DNA of 64,000 bases, taken from contig CAYUIE010000002.1 in assembly GCA_964444665.1 (NCBI GenBank), positions 186,001-250,000 on the forward strand, read 5' to 3'. Made by a program: the position numbers and the translations under genes. Source of the stretch: CAYZTY01 sp964444665 (GTDB lineage: Bacteria > Planctomycetota > Phycisphaerae > Sedimentisphaerales > CAYZTY01). This document shows positions 43,213-52,228 of the stretch, piece by piece (position 1 is the first letter of the stretch; every line of letters begins with the position of its first letter). Under the pieces are notes generated by a model that was given only the letters and a program-made list of their open reading frames with translations, was not told the DNA's origin and ran no database searches.

Positions 43213-44469
43213 ATGGCATCAGTATGTTTTTATTTCCAGGTTCACCAACCTTACCGGTTAAGACACTATACGGTTTTCGAAGATAACAGCCGATATTTTG
43301 ACGAGCAGAAAAACGCTTTTATCTGTAGAAAAGTCGCCAACAAGTGCTATCTTCCCGCCAACAGATTGCTTCTTGAGATTATTAGACAATACGGGAGTAA
43401 ATTCAGGATATCGTATAGTATAACCGGCGTTATGCTTGAGCAAATTCACGAGTATGCTCCTGAGGTAATGAGCACATTCGATGCGCTGGCTCAAACGGGC
43501 TGCGTGGAGTTTCTTGCGGAGACGTATTATCACAGCCTTAGTTTCCTGTATTCGCAAGGCGAATTTGTTGAGCAGGTAAACAAGCACATCGATACTGTCC
43601 AGCGATTTTTTGGCCAGAGACCGCGTGTTTTCAGGAATACTGAACTAATATATAACAACGAACTGGCGCATACTGTTGAGCAGATGGGTATTTTCGATGC
43701 CATATTGAGTGAGGGCGCCGACCATATTCTTGGGGGCAGGAGCCCTAATTTTGTCTACAGGCCGGTTAACACCCAAAAGCTCAAATTACTTCTTAAGAAC
43801 TACTCGCTGAGTGACGATATCGCATTTCGATTTTCAAACCGAAACTGGTCGGAATGGCCGTTGACAGCCGATAAATTCGCCCGTTGGATAAGCCGGTTCA
43901 ACGGCAATGGACAGGTTGTCAATCTGTTTATGGATTATGAAACATTTGGTGAGCATCAATGGGAAGATACCGGCATATTCGACTTCATGCGGCATCTGCC
44001 CGCCGAAATCCTGAAACATCCCGACAACGATTTCAAGACCCCCGGCGAGGTCATTGCTGCATACGAGCCGGTAGGTACTGTCGATGTGCCCCACATAGTA
44101 AGCTGGGCCGATATCGAACGGGACCTCTCGGCCTGGCTGGGAAACGCTATGCAGTCGAATGCGATTCACGAGCTTTACCAGCTCGAAAGTGGGGTTAAGA
44201 AGAGTTGTGATTCAAGTATTGTTGATGACTGGAGAAAGCTGCAAATATCAGACCATTTCTATTATATGTGTACTAAATATTTTGCCGACGGTGACGTTCA
44301 CAAATACTTCAATCCTTACGATTCGCCATATGAATCATATATCAACTTTATGAACGTCTTGAATCATCTTGACAACAGATGCAAACTTGCAGCAGACCGG
44401 GATGCCTCGCTTCATTTTGATGGGCAGGCGGTGGGCGAACTGCAAGCGATAAATCAGGGCAGTTTATAA
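43213..44469 (+). CDS. GH57 family alpha-amylase/glucanotransferase
   Basis: A glycoside hydrolase of family 57, 418 residues. It begins CFYFQVHQPYRLRHY (the HQP motif), has FLAETYYHSLSFLYS, the nucleophile Glu in RVFRNTELIYNNE, and the MDYETFGEHQW motif with the catalytic Asp, plus SWADIERDLSAWLGN. Substrate is probably an alpha-1,4-glucan. ATG 43213 preceded by GGAG was chosen over GTG 43201. It lies 36 bases after the glycosyltransferase and 58 before the debranching enzyme, an alpha-glucan operon. Confidence 0.92.
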   Translation: MASVCFYFQVHQPYRLRHYTVFEDNSRYFDEQKNAFICRKVANKCYLPANRLLLEIIRQYGSKFRISYSITGVMLEQIHEYAPEVMSTFDALAQTGCVEFLAETYYHSLSFLYSQGEFVEQVNKHIDTVQRFFGQRPRVFRNTELIYNNELAHTVEQMGIFDAILSEGADHILGGRSPNFVYRPVNTQKLKLLLKNYSLSDDIAFRFSNRNWSEWPLTADKFARWISRFNGNGQVVNLFMDYETFGEHQWEDTGIFDFMRHLPAEILKHPDNDFKTPGEVIAAYEPVGTVDVPHIVSWADIERDLSAWLGNAMQSNAIHELYQLESGVKKSCDSSIVDDWRKLQISDHFYYMCTKYFADGDVHKYFNPYDSPYESYINFMNVLNHLDNRCKLAADRDASLHFDGQAVGELQAINQGSL

Positions 44470-44527
44470 ATATGCCAATCGGCCTGGCTCCGGAATAAAA
44501 GCGTCCTGGTCGAATTGGAGCTTGAAT

Positions 44528-46549
44528 TTGCTAACATTAAAAAAAACCGTCGCGCCTCAAATTGCCTCGCTCAGCCTAAACGGATTGTCGGTAAACGAGC
44601 TGTTGAGCAAGGAATGGCTTTTGACAAATGAGCGGGGGAGTTATGCCTCGAGTACCCTCATAGGATGTAACACTCGCAGGTATCACGGTTTACTCGTTGG
44701 TTCACTTAGACCGCCGGTAGATAGGATAGTTGGTCTTTCGTCCTGCCTTGAGACAGTGATAGTCCAGAAGGTTGCGCAGCAACTGGGCAGCTTTGAATTC
44801 GATGACAGGATAATGCCGGCCGGCTGGCGCAGCATTCGCAGATTTCGCCGTGATGGTGTGGGAGTACATTTCGAGTATAGTCTGGGCGAGATTGAACTGA
44901 CAAAGTCTGTATATCTCGCCCCCCGGCAAGATACTATTGGGCTTGTGTACGATTTCAAAAGAATTTCTCAGCCGATAGAGTTTACCGTTCGACCTTTTAT
45001 TGCCTTGAGAGATTTCCACACCCTGCAGAAGTCTTACGCGCGGCTCTATTCTGACTGGCTCGGAGATGAGCTGCTCATACGTCATAATGTCCCCCACAGC
45101 TGTGAATTATTGTTGCGCGCCGGGGATATGTGGTTTGTGCAGGACAGCCAATGGTGGTTTGAGTTCGTGTACCGCGTGGATAAACAAAGAGGACAGGATT
45201 TTAACGAGGACCTTTGGACGCCCGGTTTTTTCAAATGTTGCATCGAGACTCCTCGAAAAGTGGTGCTGTGGGCCAGTCTAAGTGATGGCCGGACAAAAAA
45301 TAAAGTCGATATACCGGATATTGACGTACTGTGCGATGAGTTACTGAAACATTCCAACAGTACAATTGGAGCACTTAAAACTAAGGACAGAGAAATCCGG
45401 CAGCTTTGTCTTGCCGCCGAGCAGTTTATCGTTAAACGGCAACTTGACGAGAGTCGATATACAAGCACAATTTTAGCCGGCTTCCCCTGGTTTGCCGATT
45501 GGGGAAGAGATGCTTTTGTCGCGCTGCCCGGGCTTTTATTAACGAGAGGGAAAATAGACGAAGCAGGCTCAGTCCTGGCGACTTTTGCCCAAACCGCCCA
45601 GGATGGAATGATTGCCAATTGCTTCGACGATTACGGCGATACGCTTCATTACAATAGTATCGATGCTTCACTTTGGTTTATTAATGCAGCGTTTGAGTAT
45701 CTAAAGACCGGCGGAAATGTCGATGTATTCGAGCAGGAGCTGCTTCCAAAAATTCGATGGATTGTGGATTGTTACTATAATGGGACAAAATTTGGAATTC
45801 ATGCAGATGCCGATGGTCTTATAACGGGGGGGACCGCCGAGACACAGCTTACCTGGATGGATGCAAATTTTGATGGGCGGGTCTTCACGCCGCGACATGG
45901 AAAGGCCGTGGAGGTTAACGCTCTTTGGTATAACACTTTTTGCTGTCTTGCTGAATACTTCAACGAGAAAGACGGTGGCGTTGCCGAGCACTATAGCAGT
46001 GTTGCCCAACGAGTCGGTGAAGCTTTCCGCCGAGTGTTCTGGAATGAATCAGCGGGTTGTTTATACGACTGCATCTTTCCGGACGGGACTGCCGATCAGA
46101 CTCTGCGCCCGAACCAGATATATGCCGTTTCGCTGCTACACTCGGCCCTGACCGACGAGCAGCAAAAGCGGGTTGTGGATGTTTGTCAGGAAAAACTTTT
46201 AACGCCTTATGGATTGCGAACATTGGATGTGAATGACCCGAGTTACCACGGGAGTTACGAAGGGATGCTTGCGCAGCGAGACGAGGCTTATCACCAGGGA
46301 ACGGTTTGGCCGCATCTTATTGGGCCGTTTATAGAGGCGTATCTGAAGGTAAATAAATTTAGTAAAACGAGCAGGAAAGAGGCGACAGAATTCATCTATC
46401 CGTTACTGGAACATTTAACTGAGAACGCATGTCTTGGAAGCATTTCGGAAATTTTCGACGCCGAGCCGCCGCACTGCCCCAGGGGTTGCATCGCGCAGGC
46501 CTGGGCGGTGGCAGAGGTCCTCAGAGCATACCTTTTAATACAGGATTGA
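44528..46549 (+). CDS. Amylo-alpha-1,6-glucosidase (glycogen debranching enzyme)
   Basis: The 673-residue product has the GDE N-terminal beta domain (WLLTNERGSYASSTLIGCNTRRYHGLLVGSLRPP) and the (alpha/alpha)6 barrel: STILAGFPWFADWGRDAFVALPGLLLTRG with the catalytic Asp, FDDYGDTLHYNSIDASLWF and YHQGTVWPHLIGPFIEAYLKV. It removes alpha-1,6 branches during glycogen breakdown. The start is probably TTG 44528, with GGAG seven bases upstream; TTG 44522 is the alternative. The end, LLIQD-stop, is duplicated 4.6 kb downstream (51100-51156). Confidence 0.92.
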   Translation: MLTLKKTVAPQIASLSLNGLSVNELLSKEWLLTNERGSYASSTLIGCNTRRYHGLLVGSLRPPVDRIVGLSSCLETVIVQKVAQQLGSFEFDDRIMPAGWRSIRRFRRDGVGVHFEYSLGEIELTKSVYLAPRQDTIGLVYDFKRISQPIEFTVRPFIALRDFHTLQKSYARLYSDWLGDELLIRHNVPHSCELLLRAGDMWFVQDSQWWFEFVYRVDKQRGQDFNEDLWTPGFFKCCIETPRKVVLWASLSDGRTKNKVDIPDIDVLCDELLKHSNSTIGALKTKDREIRQLCLAAEQFIVKRQLDESRYTSTILAGFPWFADWGRDAFVALPGLLLTRGKIDEAGSVLATFAQTAQDGMIANCFDDYGDTLHYNSIDASLWFINAAFEYLKTGGNVDVFEQELLPKIRWIVDCYYNGTKFGIHADADGLITGGTAETQLTWMDANFDGRVFTPRHGKAVEVNALWYNTFCCLAEYFNEKDGGVAEHYSSVAQRVGEAFRRVFWNESAGCLYDCIFPDGTADQTLRPNQIYAVSLLHSALTDEQQKRVVDVCQEKLLTPYGLRTLDVNDPSYHGSYEGMLAQRDEAYHQGTVWPHLIGPFIEAYLKVNKFSKTSRKEATEFIYPLLEHLTENACLGSISEIFDAEPPHCPRGCIAQAWAVAEVLRAYLLIQD

Positions 46550-46586
46550 GACCAGCCCGCCGATCATACTATATATTTGTCCGTCT
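46531..46586 (+). repeat. Left copy of a degenerate direct repeat flanking the accessory insert
   Basis: This includes the last codons and stop of the debranching-enzyme gene. The first 32 bases match 51100-51131 at 28 positions; similarity continues to about 46586 with mostly transitions and a small indel. In both copies the frame reads LLIQD-stop. Confidence 0.7.
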
Positions 46587-46816
46587 CTTGCCTGCCGAAG
46601 GCAGGGCGGCGGACCGGCCTGAGCAATCTACCTTAACAACTTCCTTCCCACAAGGCCAATAATAATTAATTTCATCTCTACATTTTAATTTTCTCAACAA
46701 AACAAACTCAATATTCGCCTTATATATGAAGACCTAATATATGGGTACGTTTTATACCCATCGGATTCTACACTGCTATAAAGCTCTACAGGAGTTTTGA
46801 TGAGGGAGAAAGAAAA

Positions 46817-49800
46817 ATGAGAAAGTCGAAAATGATAATTATTATTTTGTGTTTTCCCTGTATCTGTTTTGCAAGAGATTCGTCCGCCCTGAAACTTCTC
46901 AAAAAAGCTCCAGCGATAAAACAATACCGGGAAAACCAGAAAGCCGAGAAGGAAGAAAGCGGTAAATTTTGCCCAAAAGACCTGGAAAAAGGTAAAAATT
47001 CAAACAAAATGGAACGGGAGAAGCCAGTCAGTAAGTCAAAATTTGAAATGCAATTTGCTAACAAAAAACGCCTCGGCAGGAAAATCATCGGCGGAAAAAG
47101 CATCGATAAAACAATTGGATGGGAAGTAACCTCCACACTGGAAACGGCGGAGAAAATATCAGTTAAAAATACAAGTTCGGCATCAATCGAAATCGTCGGC
47201 GACATTACGATAAACACCAACACCGTCTGGGACCAGGATGTTCATATCGATGGAAGGGTTACCGTTGAAAATGCTATGTTATGTATTTTGCCGGAGGTTA
47301 CTGTTTCCTTTGCCGGCGGAGCAAATTGGATAAAGGTCAGAAATAACGGCTTGATAATCGCGGAAGGCACTCCTGATGATTGTGTAATGTTTATTTCAGA
47401 TGCGCAATCATCTCCTCAGGACTACGATTGTGCAATTAAGATTGAAGCTTCCGCCTCCCCGGAATGCAGAATAAATTACTGTTATATCCTTTTTGCAGAA
47501 AAGGGAACCTGGATAGAGGGCATCAGACTAAATCACCCCCTTTTTGGAAACAAAATACAGTATTGTTATGATGGAGTTTTTCAGCAAGGCCCTTTCTTAA
47601 CAGATATTATAAATAATCGAATCATCGACTGTTATAGTGACGGCATAGAAGTGTATATGGAGTCTTATGACCCTTATGCACCGCCTACAACCGAGACACA
47701 TATAACGATAGAACAAAATACAATAGTTGGTGACTTTTATTACGGCTGGGGGCAGGATTGCGGCATAAGGATTCATGGAGTTCAGGATTTTAATGACGTA
47801 GGGACAGTACTTATGGGTAATAATATTATTGCCGCAAGTTATTTTTATGCGTTAAATCAGGTGGATGGCTATATGCTGGAAGCTGATAGATATTGTCACG
47901 GGTATTACGGGAATTATGCTATCGAAAATCCCGGCAATCCTTTCAGTGACGTGTACCCTCAAATCCTGGAGGAAGACCCATTCGTATATGGTTACACAAC
48001 CTCTCCGTTCTGTCTACTCCAGGACTGCAACCTCATTGATACAGGATACGTCAATTCCTCCATTCCCGACGACGCCCCATACCTGCTCGGCACAACTACG
48101 TCAATCGACGGAACTGCCGATTCCAACGTCGCCGACATCGGATTTCATTACAGTAACTGGAATTATTCAAATGCAGGTGATACAAACCTCTCGGCAGACT
48201 TTGACTGCAGCTACTCCATCGGGCCGAACGACCTGTTGTTCTTTCTGGATTACTGGCTCTACGACTATCAGGAAAATTATGAGCGCTGGTGGTGGGATTT
48301 TGATGACAGCGGGGCCGTTGACTATAATGACCTTGCCGTGATTGCGGATTACTGGCTTTCGTATTTCGATTTTTATGGTTTTGCGGATTTCGCCCTGCAC
48401 TGGCAGAGGGACGTGGATTACCGATTCCAGGACTCAAGGCCGGACCTGAACGAGGACGGCTTTATTGATTTTGTGGATTTCTCAATGTTTGCGAGCCAAT
48501 GGAAACAAATAGGAGACCTGGAACCTAACATACAAATTCAGATTTATGGAGATTCTAATGATGGGTATGTAGATGTTGGCGTAAGCGGATTTACATCCGA
48601 TACACTACGAGTTTTTCTGCTTGTTGATGGTCAGTACATTGACGAAATGTTGTGGTTCAAAGAAGGAGCGCCGTTTTTGCTTGATATTTCAGCATTAGGG
48701 CCCGGCGTTCACCAATTAAAGGTGGTTAGTATAAGTACTACCGATAAAGTAACCTGTTCAAACCTGAAAGAAAGCACTTTCAATTGTTTCCTGAATAGCT
48801 GTTTCTGTTCGGATGCTTATGACTCCAACGAGCCGCATCACTTCTGTGCTTATTACTCAGGCTTAAACGATATTTCCGTTAAGGTGTATAATGAGGAAGA
48901 AGACCTTGTATGGTCGCAAACGTATACAGCAGAGAACCTTTGCGATTTCATTCCTGCTAACATTACTTCAGGAGACGACCTTGATTCTATTGTATTTGAA
49001 GAGGTTCCATCAGGCGGTATGATGACATTAAGTAGTTCAGGTTCGGGGTCGGTCGCAAAATCTTTGGGGCTGAAATTTAATCCCGAAAAAGTACCCGAAA
49101 ATATCAGGGCTTTACTTATCTTACCCTATGGCTGGGTTAATTTATTCAATGATGTTGAAGATGAGGTTAAAAAGACATTTAAAACTCGCCATGTTCCGTA
49201 TTGTAGATTGAAAGGATCAAATGCTACTTATAAGAATTTTGCATGGCTTGCCAGGAATCGTAATATCGAATACCTATACTACGCTGGTCATGGCAATTAT
49301 GGAATAGACCCTAAAACCGGTGATTATTACTTTGGTGATGGTATTCTTCGAACTGAGATAGGGTTGTATAAGGGTAAGGCAGTATCGGCTAAATATTCTG
49401 ATTTCCCAGGCGGGACAGCGCCTTCTTGGTGCCAGCCTTTGCCTGGCAGTTTAGAGCGAACGCGCTATAGCATTTACAATTTAGGTTTTCCACCTGGGCA
49501 ATTGAAATTCGTCCAGTTCGATTGCTGCTTTAGCGGTAGATTAAGATTGACAAGTAGTGGCAATCTGGTCGAGAGCCCAGGAACAATTGATGGGATACTT
49601 GCTGGACCCGAGTCCGATATGAGCTGGGCATTACGTTTGACCGGCGGGATCGGGGGCAAATACTACCAAGGATGGTGGAAAGAAGCCGAAGTGAAACCAG
49701 GCAAATCAATTTACGAGATATTTTCTGTATTAGAGTGGGCTGAACTAAAAGAAGGTGAAAATCTTTATCAGGCAGTTTATTATGCTTCCCAAGAGGCACC

Positions 49801-49867
49801 GTTTGAAGCTGTTAGGGACTTCAGAATGTACGGTTTAGGGGATATGACGGCGGTAAAGATAGAATAG
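46817..49867 (+). CDS. Secreted protein with beta-helix, dockerin-like repeats and caspase-like domain
   Basis: A 1016-residue exported protein. A signal peptide (KMIIIILCFPCICFA) is followed by a charged linker, then a right-handed beta-helix/NosD-like part to about residue 450 (ITINTNTVWDQDVHIDGRVTV, NNIIAASYFYA). Residues 455-570 carry three dockerin-like calcium motifs (DFDCSYSIGPNDLLFFLDYWL, DFDDSGAVDYNDLAVIADYWL, DLNEDGFIDFVDFSMFASQW). The C-terminal 200 residues have the His and Cys of a caspase-like (C14/C13-type) peptidase: YLYYAGHGNYG and KFVQFDCCFSGRL. Both key residues are present in the normal order and spacing. GGAG precedes the ATG. The next gene follows after 10 bases. Confidence 0.75.
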   Translation: MRKSKMIIIILCFPCICFARDSSALKLLKKAPAIKQYRENQKAEKEESGKFCPKDLEKGKNSNKMEREKPVSKSKFEMQFANKKRLGRKIIGGKSIDKTIGWEVTSTLETAEKISVKNTSSASIEIVGDITINTNTVWDQDVHIDGRVTVENAMLCILPEVTVSFAGGANWIKVRNNGLIIAEGTPDDCVMFISDAQSSPQDYDCAIKIEASASPECRINYCYILFAEKGTWIEGIRLNHPLFGNKIQYCYDGVFQQGPFLTDIINNRIIDCYSDGIEVYMESYDPYAPPTTETHITIEQNTIVGDFYYGWGQDCGIRIHGVQDFNDVGTVLMGNNIIAASYFYALNQVDGYMLEADRYCHGYYGNYAIENPGNPFSDVYPQILEEDPFVYGYTTSPFCLLQDCNLIDTGYVNSSIPDDAPYLLGTTTSIDGTADSNVADIGFHYSNWNYSNAGDTNLSADFDCSYSIGPNDLLFFLDYWLYDYQENYERWWWDFDDSGAVDYNDLAVIADYWLSYFDFYGFADFALHWQRDVDYRFQDSRPDLNEDGFIDFVDFSMFASQWKQIGDLEPNIQIQIYGDSNDGYVDVGVSGFTSDTLRVFLLVDGQYIDEMLWFKEGAPFLLDISALGPGVHQLKVVSISTTDKVTCSNLKESTFNCFLNSCFCSDAYDSNEPHHFCAYYSGLNDISVKVYNEEEDLVWSQTYTAENLCDFIPANITSGDDLDSIVFEEVPSGGMMTLSSSGSGSVAKSLGLKFNPEKVPENIRALLILPYGWVNLFNDVEDEVKKTFKTRHVPYCRLKGSNATYKNFAWLARNRNIEYLYYAGHGNYGIDPKTGDYYFGDGILRTEIGLYKGKAVSAKYSDFPGGTAPSWCQPLPGSLERTRYSIYNLGFPPGQLKFVQFDCCFSGRLRLTSSGNLVESPGTIDGILAGPESDMSWALRLTGGIGGKYYQGWWKEAEVKPGKSIYEIFSVLEWAELKEGENLYQAVYYASQEAPFEAVRDFRMYGLGDMTAVKIE

Positions 49868-49877
49868 GAGAACGAAT

Positions 49878-50945
49878 ATGGCCAAAGTAAGGTTGTTGGC
49901 AAGAATAGTATCTATAACTGTCGTTACTATATTTCTAATGGTCTGTATTACTACCGTTATACTTCTGCTGATGTATCATTTTGCACCTGAAAAGTTTTTT
50001 GAATGTTACGATTCTAGTCAGGATTTTTATGCAGCAGCAAGATATTATTGTCTGCCCTATCCTCCCTCTGAGAATTGGATAGAGTGTAGCAAGACAAAAT
50101 ATGTGTGTCGATACCTGCGAAATGAAAAGGTAAAGAGAATTGCCTTTGGGAGAGTTGATGACCTCAAAGAAAACTTACCGGACAATTGGGGTTGTGAGAT
50201 TGTAGAGCCAGAAAAAATAAGACAGACGTTGCTGCTAATCAGCAAAGCCAAAAAAGACTTAAATGTATCAATCGTTTGGTTGGGTAGAATGATTATTATC
50301 ACTGATAATCATAAATTTACTATTCCCGTTGAAGTTGGTGAAAATGCGGTTTATGGTTTGGATTGGACATCTAAAGAGTTGCGCAAACAACTATGGAAAT
50401 GGGATTGTGATCATAAAGAGTATGAATATGACCTTCCATCGAAGGAGCAGGTCGTGGTTATTTTACTTTATCCCTCTGAGGACTCTTTTCCTTTGGCAAT
50501 ATTCGGTGATAAAAAATTGGCGGAGGAAATTCTGTTTGAATTCAGGGAAGTTAACGAGACAGAGTATATTAAAGGTATGGAAAAACTTTATAAATTGGCT
50601 AAATTACGTCAGTTTGGAGTCAAGATGAGAAAAGAAGGGAAGGAAGTTGTTGCGAGCAACGAGCTTGAGCCCAGAAAAGTATTTGGAGACCGCAAGTGGG
50701 TGGAAAAAATAATAGATGCATATGAAATTGCATTCAAAGAAGCTGAGAATAGTGGAAAGTATTTCCCCATGAAATTGGATAATCCTGTCGGCAGGATCGT
50801 GTTTATGACTCAGGATAAGGATTATTGGAAAGAAATCGGTATTGATGCGAACGCAGTCTTTGATGATTACATAAAATCAGAGCAACTGAAGAAATACTTT
50901 GATGAGCTTGGGCTGACGGAGGAATTATCAGCGAATAGACTGTAA
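49878..50945 (+). CDS. Membrane-anchored protein of unknown function
   Basis: A 355-residue product with one N-terminal membrane helix (ISITVVTIFLMVCITTVILLLMYHF) and a large soluble part rich in Lys and Glu (LAKLRQFGVKMRKEGKEVV, FKEAENSGKYFPMKL). No domain is recognised. GGAG lies in the 10-base gap after the caspase-like gene, so the two form an operon and may work together, for instance as a peptidase and its partner or regulator. Base use is AT-rich like its neighbour. Confidence 0.7.
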   Translation: MAKVRLLARIVSITVVTIFLMVCITTVILLLMYHFAPEKFFECYDSSQDFYAAARYYCLPYPPSENWIECSKTKYVCRYLRNEKVKRIAFGRVDDLKENLPDNWGCEIVEPEKIRQTLLLISKAKKDLNVSIVWLGRMIIITDNHKFTIPVEVGENAVYGLDWTSKELRKQLWKWDCDHKEYEYDLPSKEQVVVILLYPSEDSFPLAIFGDKKLAEEILFEFREVNETEYIKGMEKLYKLAKLRQFGVKMRKEGKEVVASNELEPRKVFGDRKWVEKIIDAYEIAFKEAENSGKYFPMKLDNPVGRIVFMTQDKDYWKEIGIDANAVFDDYIKSEQLKKYFDELGLTEELSANRL

Positions 50946-50995
50946 TTTAGTCTTGATCCGATTGGGAAATAATTCTTGGAAAAGTTAGAAATCTT

Positions 50996-51118
50996 ATGAA
51001 GCAATTTAGGCCGAGTAAAAAGTGGATATTAACCACTGTTGGAATTTTATTGGCCTTGTTAATTATTGAAATCACTTTATTTTTCACTGCTAAGCTCAAC
51101 CTTTTAATCCAGGATTGA
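50996..51118 (+). CDS. Micro-ORF, 40-residue single-span membrane peptide
   Basis: The frame encodes a basic start (MKQFRPSKKW), one hydrophobic helix (ILTTVGILLALLIIEITLFF) and a tail ending LNLLIQD. The last five residues and stop are identical to those of the debranching enzyme and come from the right copy of the direct repeat, so the ORF is a fusion of insert sequence and duplicated host sequence. The Shine-Dalgarno is weak; whether it is translated is unknown. Confidence 0.4.
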   Translation: MKQFRPSKKWILTTVGILLALLIIEITLFFTAKLNLLIQD

Positions 51119-51156
51119 GAACAGGCCGCTGGTTATGTTATAATACTTTTCCGCCT
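51100..51156 (+). repeat. Right copy of the degenerate direct repeat
   Basis: Partner of 46531-46586. The region 51119-51294 beyond it has no gene; within 50946-51294 the only features are this repeat and the micro-ORF. Confidence 0.7.
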
Positions 51157-51294
51157 GAGACGGTCCCACATTGAACGGCTTGAGAGAGCTTTGCCTGAGT
51201 ACTTTCCGACAAATAGATAATCATTTGAATGCTGTGGCAGGCCGTCTGTGTGGAAAAAGTAATATATTCATTAAACTCTTAGGAGGATTAGACA

Positions 51295-52206
51295 ATGAAT
51301 CGTACCGCCGGAACGATGTTAATTATATTTGTTATGCTTGATTTATGCTTGGGCCTTGCGGCAGAGTTTGCTGAGGATTCTGCCGGCGAGGAGATTGCCG
51401 ATGCCGTAGAAACCGGGTCCTCTGAGCAGAGAGAAGAAAAAGACTCAGCAAGGCTCAATGCTGTCAGAATAGTCAGCTTTTATCTGCTGAACGGCAGACC
51501 TGTGGCCGGGAGGCTTGTTTCTGAAGATAAGAATCAAATAACAGTCGAGGAGCTGGATGAAAGCAAAATCTTTGTATCAACCTATAGTAAAAAAGAGATA
51601 GACTCCAGAACTATACATCAGTCAAGAATGCCGGAGGTGAAGTACTACCTGGATACGGCTGAGTATTTCGAAAGCAGGATTTGGGATTTCAAAGATGACC
51701 CGGATGATTTTACACACGCTATGCGTTTTTATGAGAAGTCCAGGGAAATTATAGAGCAAAGCCAGGAACGGCTTCCCATAAGCACAGAGGAGATAGAGGA
51801 TAAAATCAGACGGCTGCTGGAACAGAAAAATCTCTGGACAGAAAATGCGAAAACAAGGGCCCAGTTGAAAAGGCTGGAGTTCGAGGCGACGTTTGATGTC
51901 AGACTTCAGGAGCTTGATGATAAGATTGATGAGTTTGAGCAGGCACTGAGTGAGGTGGACAAACGATTTGACGAGGTTTTGAAAAGTTCGCAGGATAATT
52001 ACAACAGATTAGACAGAACTCTGGCCAGGATGAACAGGGCTTTGGGCTCGAAGCTTCAAAAAATCGAATCCAGAATCGAATTGAATGAGCGAGAAATAGA
52101 CCGCCTTTGGCGACGACGATACAGATACTACCCAAGATATTACCGTCGCCTGCCTCGAATAGATGACTCTGCCGCAGGTGACGAGGATTCACAGCAGACA
52201 GAGTAA
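51295..52206 (+). CDS. Secreted coiled-coil protein, unknown
   Basis: A 303-residue protein with a signal peptide (MLIIFVMLDLCLGLAAEF), a small beta domain (LNGRPVAGRLVSEDKNQITVEELDESKIFVSTYSKKEID, of the SH3/PRC-barrel-like kind) and a coiled coil from about residue 175 to 275 (RLEFEATFDVRLQELDDKIDEFEQALSEVDKRFDEVLK). The tail is Tyr/Arg-rich (RRRYRYYPRYYRRLPR). GGAGG precedes the ATG. Probably periplasmic or surface; no enzyme motif. Confidence 0.75.
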   Translation: MNRTAGTMLIIFVMLDLCLGLAAEFAEDSAGEEIADAVETGSSEQREEKDSARLNAVRIVSFYLLNGRPVAGRLVSEDKNQITVEELDESKIFVSTYSKKEIDSRTIHQSRMPEVKYYLDTAEYFESRIWDFKDDPDDFTHAMRFYEKSREIIEQSQERLPISTEEIEDKIRRLLEQKNLWTENAKTRAQLKRLEFEATFDVRLQELDDKIDEFEQALSEVDKRFDEVLKSSQDNYNRLDRTLARMNRALGSKLQKIESRIELNEREIDRLWRRRYRYYPRYYRRLPRIDDSAAGDEDSQQTE

Positions 52207-52228
52207 GGTAACATATAAAGCTGTTGGT

